The notes below the pieces were generated by a model that worked only from the letters and a program-made list of their open reading frames with translations, was not told the origin of the DNA and did no database searches. Below are positions 57,470 through 64,000 of a DNA stretch of 64,000 nucleotides, in pieces; positions within the stretch are counted from its first letter, which is position 1, and each line of letters begins with the position of its first letter. The DNA is from Isoetes taiwanensis (taxonomy: Eukaryota; Streptophyta; Lycopodiopsida; Isoetales; Isoetaceae), in NCBI GenBank assembly GCA_021234155.1, contig JAJEKV010000049.1:4373487-4437486 (forward strand). Direction: 5' to 3'. A program made the position numbers and the translations under genes.

Positions 57470-58110
57470 GGCCTACATCTCCTTCAAAAGCTTCCTTGTC
57501 TCGACCGGAATACAAAACCTATTTCCTTTGCCCAAACAAGATACTAGGAAGTGGAATTTTTCTGTTTTTCGCAGACATAAGAAAATGTATTTTCTTGTTG
57601 CTAGGTTTTGTTCCACATTCTTTTGTATCAATTGGTCCACAATATTCAATAAATACTCTAGTTTCTTTTTCTTCTCTTTTTTTTCCCTCCTGAGAGGTTT
57701 TCAAACACATGGGAGAGATGCAATATTGCTTATTCATCTTCTAAAACTCATCTGAGCATGTATAAAATTATGTCTCTTATTATTCATCAACATTATAAGA
57801 GGGGTCACAGGTGGAGAAAGAATAACATATCGAGGTGGGGTTTTTTAATCCTAGTAGTAATGATTGTACTAGCCCATTGTATGGGTCCCATGACCTATTG
57901 GTCTCCGTGGACGTTAAAAAAACTATTCTATTCTATTCAATTCTATTCTATTCTATTCTTGGACGTTAAAAATAAATTTGAATCAAATCAATTCTTCTTG
58001 TTGGGCTGTCCTCTTACTGTGAATTGGCTACAGTCATAAAGGTAGATCTACAATAAATCTTTAAACCAATAATAATCCAGTCGATACAGTTCTTTTGCCA
58101 TTGGACAATT
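57470..58110 (+). repeat. segment duplicated from/with 14868-15470
   Basis: Same order of phrases as at 14868. It contains a 120-bp insertion at 57834-57958 that is absent from the other copy. Confidence 0.85.
57834..57958 (+). mobile_element. short retroposon: 5'-truncated 3' end of the nested-LINE family
   Basis: GGTGGGGTTTTTTAATCCTAG...GGTCTCCGTGGACGTTAA followed by a (CTATT)n tail. The reverse complement of 48564-48680 (the 3' end of the nested LINE) has the same phrases in the same order and the same kind of tail. Could also be a SINE sharing the LINE tail. Confidence 0.75.
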
Positions 58111-58124
58111 CTAATTTTACTAAT

Positions 58125-58845
58125 CTTATCAGGTGTGCAAACTCTGTCCGAATGTGTAGTAGCCAATGCCTCTATAACCCTTGAGCCTCCAGCCTTTATG
58201 ATTCTGCACGGAGTTGACAAGGGAAAAACTGTTAGTTATTGGTAAACCACATTCTTCACGTTGCCGCATCTCTAAAAATTAGAAGAAAGTCTACCATAAG
58301 AATTGTTAAACCGTCGCCCTTTGTGTCTACATCACTGAGCTTGAGGGTATTGACGTTCTACACTGCCACCTTAACGGTCTTGAGTTCCCTATTCCGACAC
58401 AGTTTGAACCACCACTTCTTTGTTTTCTAAAATGCTTTCTTGCCAGTCTGCTTTGCTTCTTTGATTATTTGCAGTTGTGTTGTGCGTTATGTTCCTGGAA
58501 CCGATCCTTAGTGAGGTCCTCATTTATCCATCCTTTCAAACAAGGTTCTCTTCTTCAGAATGAAGGAGCAATATTCTCTATGTTGAAACTTAACGACCAC
58601 ATGATGAGTCCATTCTCCCTTCTTGCCTACTCAAACTATCATGTATATGCATATGCTCATTAATATATTTTCAACTTGGTATTCTCCCATTCCTCTCTAG
58701 GCAGTCTCACAATTCCAAGATTCAAATCCCTGTTGCACTGTTCTTGTAACTCTATAAAATTTGCAAAATGTTGTTTAATTTTAGAGATGGAGCTTTTGTT
58801 AAAACTCACATTGTTTATTGCACCTTCATCAGTTGCGTGTGTATC
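58125..58845 (-). pseudogene. LINE relic fragment, inverted
   Basis: Reverse complement of the 23.6-24.2 kb region: GTGTGCAAACTCTGTCCGAATG, GACACAGTTTGAACCACC, CTTGCCAGTCTGCTTTGC, CACAATTCCAAGATTCAAATC. Carries the ORF1 end and endonuclease start only. Confidence 0.8.
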
Positions 58846-58954
58846 ACAAACAAATCAAGTGTTCTTGTTGTAAATGTCCAAGTTGTTTCAAATGAAGACT
58901 TATCAACTAGTTTACAAGCATAATTGTTTGTGTCATGGTTTTTCACAAAACCTC

Positions 58955-59389
58955 TTTGTGAGTCCATCAAGGAAGGCTGGGTGAAGAAGAATCTAGAAAG
59001 TACTTTCAATTCTCATTGATGCAATGCAATACTCCCACACTAAGGGTGTTTGTCATCGAGATTTAAAGGCCTTGGTAACAATCATAAGATCAAATTTGCA
59101 TGTCTTGGTGCCACATACTTGAATGCAGCCTGAGAATCAAAGTATAAACACGGCCAATTCTTAGAAATTAAATGAAACTCAATAGTGTCCAAGAAGTTCT
59201 GCTTAAACTGTAGGCCTTTTCTTTACTACATTTACCACCTATCTTGGTTTATACTATAGGTTCTTGAACACAATTTTATGATGGGATGGCGCAAAAGCTG
59301 AATTTGGTGATGTCGAGCTATCCTTTATGTGCTCATGGCAGGATATCTATCATTTGATGAAGCAGATCTTATGACCCTATATAGAAAGG
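58955..59389 (+). pseudogene. CIPK/SnRK3-like protein kinase fragment
   Basis: Around 59005-59080 a frame reads ILIDAMQYSHTKGVCHRDLKAL, the catalytic-loop region of CBL-interacting kinases (typically YCHSRGVYHRDLKPENLL). Near 59295 GAKAE resembles the family's GAKAD. Near 59318-59388 another frame reads VLMAGYLSFDEADLMTLYRK, almost exactly the CIPK phrase LMAGYLPFDE..LM.LYRKI, followed by donor GTATGT. The activation loop and DFG are absent, and stops lie upstream. A true family member is Ser/Thr kinase acting with calcium sensors; this piece cannot act. The preserved splice donor suggests a genomic copy, not a processed one. Confidence 0.8.
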
Positions 59390-59530
59390 TATGTATTGTT
59401 ACTGCATTGGAGTAATATCCTCCTGTTATAATTTTTTCATTGTATTCTAAAGGTCCATACCCCTATTATGTGGCAAGCAGGGTTGGAAATAAAGGGCTGC
59501 CCTTACTTTTTTTTTGAAGGTCACACTGTA
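59390..59530. other. no recognisable gene
   Basis: Possible intron continuation of the kinase relic; nothing else seen. Confidence 0.3.
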
Positions 59531-59549
59531 TGACTCACAACAAGAAAAA

Positions 59550-60012
59550 GGCCATTTAGCGACGCCAATAACGACGTCTGCGCGACGTCTGCGCGACGTC
59601 TGACGGCGTCGCTCAGACGTCGTTGCAGACACGTCGCATGCGACGTGCGTCGCATGCGACGTTGGCCGGCGTCGCGCAGACGTCGCGCAGACGTGACGCA
59701 GACGTCGCATGGCACGTGACACGTGAAATATACACGTGGAATATACACGTGGAACATCACCAAAATCCACGCGTGCCGTAGTAAAAAGCCCGCGGTATAC
59801 GCCGCGATGCGGCGTGACGCGGGAACGCATTAACGTGGAAAATTCGAAAATCGGCGTGTAGAAAAGCCATGTGGCAAAAAAGTTATCGGATACGCCGCCG
59901 CGCGACGTGAAGGGGAAAAAAAAAAAAAAAAAAATAAAAAAATATTTATATAAAAAAGCCACGTGGCAAAAAAAAAAGCCACGTGGATACGTCGCATGCG
60001 ACGTGAAGGGAA
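59550..60012. repeat. CpG-rich subterminal repeats
   Basis: Repeated GCGACGTCTGC, GCATGCGACGT and ACACGTGGAA phrases between 59550 and 59760, then GCCACGTGGC and GCATGCGACGTGAAGG between 59865 and 60010. Strongly CpG-rich against an AT-rich background. Confidence 0.85.
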
Positions 60013-60049
60013 AAAAAATAAAAAAAAAAAAAAAATAAAAAATATATTT

Positions 60050-60190
60050 ATATAAAAATATTTTTAAATAATCACAAAAGTGTTTTTATATTCATATTTT
60101 TAAATAGTCACAAAATTATTTTTATATTTATATTTTTAAATAATCACAAAAGTGGATTGTATTTATATTTTTAAATAATCACAAAAGACT
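60050..60190 (+). repeat. AT-rich tandem repeat, ~43-bp unit
   Basis: TATTTTTAAATAATCACAAAA recurs (with small changes) four times. Confidence 0.85.
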
Positions 60191-60199
60191 CGTTAAGAG

Positions 60200-62660
60200 G
60201 AGTATCCACCCTTTTAGCCTAGAGCTACTCTCTCTCAGATTCAGTGGAGTAGTCATCCGAGTACGTAGTTAGAGGACGCACGGTACGGTTGCGATTGGAT
60301 GGCTCTCCATCGACGTTTGCAGATCCCTCGCCGCGCCCGAGCCCCATGTCATGCTCTAGACCTTCATTCATATCCGCCACTGCTTCCTATAAAAACGAAA
60401 AGAATATGGCGTTAATGTAGTTCATAGAATTATAATAATTTTCTACAACGCACCCCCGCATTCCCGCAAATTGGGAGAGTTCCCTCGTCAGATAATAGCT
60501 GTTGATACAGATAAAAAAATTTCCACGCCCGTGGCTACTTGTACCTGCTGCTTGTTAGGGGCAAACCCGTATAGATGTTCCTATGACAATATAACGAGTA
60601 TTAGCTAGTGACATTTAAAGTTCTTATTAAAATTAATGTGAACTAATATAGCTCTTACGAATCTATGGAAAAACCCTTTTCGACCGCCGGAGCCCAAATG
60701 AGACGCCTTTCGCTCACTTTTAGTTGCTTTGTCGGTCCGAGCTCTATGTTTGCTTTCTGGATCCTTTGCACGTTCGAATGCAATCTGATTGCAAGGCACA
60801 CAACATTATCACAAGTTAAAGTGAACGAATGACAAAAAAAATAAGAAATACCTTGATATCTTCCTTGTGGAGATTAAGTGGTTTAGGGACTTTTGACCAA
60901 TCGCCTCCTTCTTTTTCGCAAGTCTTCAGTTCCTTGACCACATGGTGCCTTTGACATAAATCGATAGATCAAGCGCCATATCAAAATAATAAAACAAGAC
61001 TATGACTAGGTCATGTACCTCCTTTTTAAGTATAAGCTCGCCCATCATCGAAGTGAGCTTCTTCCGCTTAAACGCCTTTGCTTTTTCTATCTCTCGGGAA
61101 AACTGTTTCATTTTATTTTTGACGCTCTCTATTTCGCGTTGGTCATAAGCGCCAGGCCACTCCCCTATACCGCGGGGAGGCCATAAACGAGAGATATTAT
61201 TTGTGACCGCGTCCCTCAGTGTAGTATAAAAGACACTTCCCTCATCATCCTTCTTAGGAAGAGCATCCCTGAAGCATAAATAGTGGGTATATAAAAGCGT
61301 GTTTATGTCTACCGTCAATATACATATCCCGTCCCGATTAAGAACCTTTTGAGCACTTTACAATGTATTCTAAGTGAAGAGAATGAACAAAACAACAAAT
61401 TTAGATGAAAAAGTACTAATATTTAAGGTTGATATCTTAAATAATATGTTCACATAACTTACATCAAAAAATTATTATTAATATGATAGTCGGGTATATT
61501 CGGGGCCAAATCACCCGCAGACTTAGTGTCTAAAACAAAGCGAAATGGACGCTCTTCTTGATTGACACGTGGGGTCGTCGGGGATCCTTCCCTCTCCAAG
61601 TCAGGCGGCGACCATGTTCTTTGGATCCCGAACCCCCGCGTGATGATCGTCGCGATCTTGAACGTTAGAGTCTGTTGCTCCACTACTTCTTGACCGGGAA
61701 GTAATGAGAGAATGAGCATCTTTAACATCTTTGCAACCAAAGAAATGTTTGGTGCGTAGTGGATATATATTTACTGTTGAAATCTTCCTCCAAGTTCCTT
61801 GCATTAGAAAAATCTGTTCCCGCCTCTTGCCTAGAAGCGGGAGTCCATACTACGCCTAGCATTCTCAATATTCTCGCGAGAACGTGGAGGCCGATAATCA
61901 ACACTATGTCGTTGGGAATAGGGCGGGGAGGTCTGCCTAACCGGCGTTGGTGTCAAAAGGCAAAATATCTTTGCAATTTGGTCTCTCGGTGGGAGACATG
62001 TTTTGCGAGGAAGGCGGGGAGGGCGGAGGAGTTGCTGTAGAAGCACAAATATCATGCAAAAAACAATTCATTTATTTATTATTTTTATAAAAGCTATCTT
62101 AATACCCAAACCCGGCTGGTGTAGTGATAGGTGGAGGTTGGCGTCTTGGAGGACCATCAAAGACGATTGCCCCTACCTCGTGGAGTCCTCCTCCTATTTT
62201 CTCTAAACTCGTCCCTTTCCTCTACACAACAAATTAAAACTCCATGCATAAACTCACATACCTAATTAGAGGGTAAAGCGTATAATAAAAACTATATAAA
62301 TACTTACCTTCGTCTTGCTCATTCTCCGTACGATTGCGATTACCTCTATTCATCGCCGAGAAAAAGAGCACACCTAGATCAAAAGAAATTGTGAGAGAAA
62401 CATTTGATAACCATGAATGATATTGGTTGCAATAATAGAATGATACTTACAAGCCATAGAGATGAAAAATAGTATTTTTATGGTTCGAAATGTGCCACTA
62501 ATGAGCCCCGGCAGACTTACTGCAGTCTTGACCATCTTGACCGGGGGAGGAGGGGGAGACGCATAATGCTATGAATATTGCATCAGCAGAAAGAGGGCCA
62601 CAATGAGGAAAACCGCTAAGAATTGAGCCTCCGCCATGACTATATATGTTAATTTGAACA
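60200..62660 (-). CDS. multi-exon minus-strand gene, possibly transposase-like (unrecognised)
   Basis: Several minus-strand frames appear separated by short AT-rich gaps with possible splice sites: 62055-61831 (Pro/Arg-rich), 61740-61459, 61318-60926 (DALPKKDDEGSVFYTTLRDAV..., then a Lys/Glu-rich helical part KNKMKQFSREIEKAKAFKRKK) and 60799-60605 (QIAFERAKDPESKHRARTDKA...HLGSGGRKGF). The last block, with a basic run followed by H-x-G-S-G-G-K, weakly recalls plant CACTA-type (Transposase_24/Ptta) proteins, which would suit the CACTA-like end at 59536. Exon joins are not established. Both family and gene status are uncertain. Confidence 0.35.
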
Positions 62661-62819
62661 TAACTTGAATTAGCGAGAGAAAAGCTTTGAACAAGTGTCT
62701 TTGAATAAATACCTAAATTTATATTCTTATCTTCTTATTTATATTAGAAAAGTATCTCGTATATATGTATGGGGTGCATATCGAACTCTAGGTTGCCATA
62801 TTATCAGGCCATGTATCAT

Positions 62820-63070
62820 GTCATACACCGAACCCTAAATTATCCCACGTGGCATTTTTAGTGCCACATCATGAAACCCTACGTTGCGTGTGGCACATCA
62901 TCAAACCCTAGGTTGTGTCACGTCTCGACTTCCTATTGCCACATCATAGTAAGTGCCATGTCATCAAACCCTAGCTTGCGTGTGCCACATCATCAAACCC
63001 TAGATTGTGCCACATGGCATTTACAATCTAGGGTTTGATGATGTAGCACACAAAACCTAGGGTTTGACGT
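62820..63070 (+). repeat. AAACCCTA-containing repeat array
   Basis: Five to six units of the form CCACATCATCAAACCCTAG with TTGTGT or TTGCGTGT following, spaced about 40-50 bp apart, the last in inverted orientation. Confidence 0.85.
62987..63044. repeat. perfect 22-bp inverted repeat with 14-nt loop
   Basis: 62987-63008 (ACATCATCAAACCC then TAGATTGT) is the exact reverse complement of 63023-63044. Confidence 0.95.
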
Positions 63071-63224
63071 CTGTAGCGACACTTTATCTACAAGTTATGA
63101 TTAATAATTTATTTACCATTAATAATAATTTTTTTGATTAATAAATTACTTTTTTCATTAGTAATTTTGACTAAAAAAACAAGCCTCAAATAGGAAGACA
63201 AAATTATATTAATCACTTCTTGCA

Positions 63225-64000
63225 AGCATTTAACAGTAGCTTAGCCATCTCAAGTGGATCACCACACTTCATATGTCGTCTCTCTCTCACAACTATATGG
63301 AAGAAAGCCCTCTTTGTTTTGAACACATCGACAGCCGCGAGCAATAGATGGGCGATCCATGTGCACCAGCTCTCTATCCATCATCATTTGGACCTTCATA
63401 TGTTGGATGATGTCCAATGTGCTAGAGTATCGGTCGGTTGGGTTTATCTCAACACACAACCCCATAAGCCGCATTGCTGGACAAAATCAAAGGAGCATCT
63501 CAGTAAATGTAGCCCAGGGAATATATGTCAGATATCTCATGCCCCCATGATGCTTGGTCATCTGATGATGATGTAAAAACTCTCTTCTCCCACCAAGGAT
63601 ATCGCACCGTTCCATCTTGTAGTGTATAACGGCTCTTCAATTTGGGCATTCGCTCCTTGCAAAAAAAACGGAGGGCCGTGTCCCAATCACCAATAGCCAC
63701 CCACACATTTGTAAGGGAGTCATCAAAATGGAGTTTGACCCTTTTGCAATTGAGCTTTTTGTGTGTGTCCAACCTGGGCGTGGATGGCATAGACTCCTTA
63801 CGCAAGAGCGAGAGCTATTTAAGGACGTACTTATACACGAGTCTCATTTTGGCTTTCCACTCCGCACTTATCTTCATATCAGCCCTTCTTGGAGCACTAT
63901 GCATTGCATTTGACCATCTCCTATAAGAAGAGAATTGGCTCGGAAGATGGTCAAGTAATTCTGCAAAGGTTCCTCCATTCATGAATGGCAGGACTACCAT
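63225..64000 (-). pseudogene. protein kinase-like domain, C-terminal part, running off the window
   Basis: Read from the right edge on the minus strand: MVVLPFMNGGTFAELLDHLP (hinge-like, E-helix follows), then RLDTHKKLN...VKLHFDD (catalytic-loop region; HRD reads RLD), VAIGDWDTALRF (DFG position reads GDW), RYPWWEKRVF (activation segment), HEISDIYSLGYIY (F-helix D-x-YSLG) and CVEINPTDRYSSTLDIIQHM (invariant Arg of subdomain XI). The order is that of a kinase domain; HRD and DFG substitutions suggest a pseudokinase or a divergent family. Frame changes are needed between blocks, and the N-lobe lies outside. If the CACTA boundary is right, this could be a captured gene. Confidence 0.55.

Larger units (their letters stand above)
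59536..64000 (-). mobile_element. putative CACTA (En/Spm-like) transposon, one end in window
   Basis: CACAACAAGAAAAAGGCC at 59536 resembles the plant CACTA terminus CACTACAAGAAAA. It is followed by dense CpG-rich direct and inverted repeats (GACGTC, GCGACGT), the subterminal arrangement of such elements, then minus-strand frames. The other end was not found, so the right limit is the window edge and the span is a guess. Confidence 0.45.

Noticed and set aside
62820-63070. Interstitial telomere or CRISPR-like array
   Set aside because: Units are longer and diverged, AAACCCTA occurs once per unit, and the setting is a plant nuclear genome.
1-64000. tRNA and rRNA genes
   Set aside because: I looked for tRNA-like A/B boxes and conserved rRNA phrases by eye and saw none; a dedicated scan could still find one.

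Overview
The window is nuclear DNA of a land plant with a repeat-rich, gene-poor genome. Evidence for a plant: an ATL-type RING-H2 ubiquitin-ligase relic, pieces of a plasma-membrane proton ATPase and of a CIPK/SnRK3-like kinase, a chromodomain Ty3 retrotransposon primed by the initiator-Met tRNA, a hAT transposase of the DUF659 type, a CACTA-like terminus and AAACCCTA (telobox-like) motifs. Almost every coding region is broken by stops or frameshifts. I could not assign a genus; a large-genome non-flowering plant is only a guess.

Layout. 1-9 kb: pseudogene scraps (proton ATPase, RING-H2), a possible LTR relic, a ~200-bp direct repeat and a MITE-like element. 9.0-15.0 kb: an unrecognised host reading frame split by a 4.9-kb Ty3 element with matching 224-bp LTRs and a TTGGG duplication; removing the element restores the host frame. 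15.5-22.1 kb: transposon E1. 22.5-36.7 kb: a 7.1-kb tandem segmental duplication carrying decayed LINE copies and a 1.2-kb polypyrimidine tract, followed by a third LINE copy to 38.2 kb. 38.35-46.05 kb: transposon E2. 47.2-55.2 kb: a LINE with ORF1, endonuclease and reverse transcriptase, itself interrupted by a GC-rich LINE in the opposite orientation. 55.3-59.4 kb: a mosaic of LINE pieces, a hAT transposase relic, a duplicated segment and a kinase relic. 59.5-64 kb: CACTA-like end with CpG-rich subterminal repeats, weakly transposase-like reading frames, an AAACCCTA repeat array with a perfect palindrome, and a kinase-like frame running off the right edge.

The most interesting system is the pair E1 (15490-22141) and E2 (38351-46048). 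They are diverged members of one DNA-transposon family: both start 5'-GGGT, share inverted termini containing TGGTG(GTG)TACA, are flanked by 4-bp duplications (AATG and CATT, reverse complements of each other), and carry two convergent genes. The minus-strand gene is a DDE-like transposase with introns (HTH, Cys-rich domain, DGCSSQFK and GEHDG motifs). The plus-strand gene encodes a coiled-coil protein with a truncated RING-like C-x2-C...C-x-H-x2-H-x2-C motif; in E2 it continues through a (S)VEPA repeat into an FCP1/HAD-type phosphatase-like domain. Pre-insertion sequence for E1 exists twice in the window. The GGG ends and 4-bp duplication are reminiscent of Sola-group elements, but that assignment needs a database comparison.
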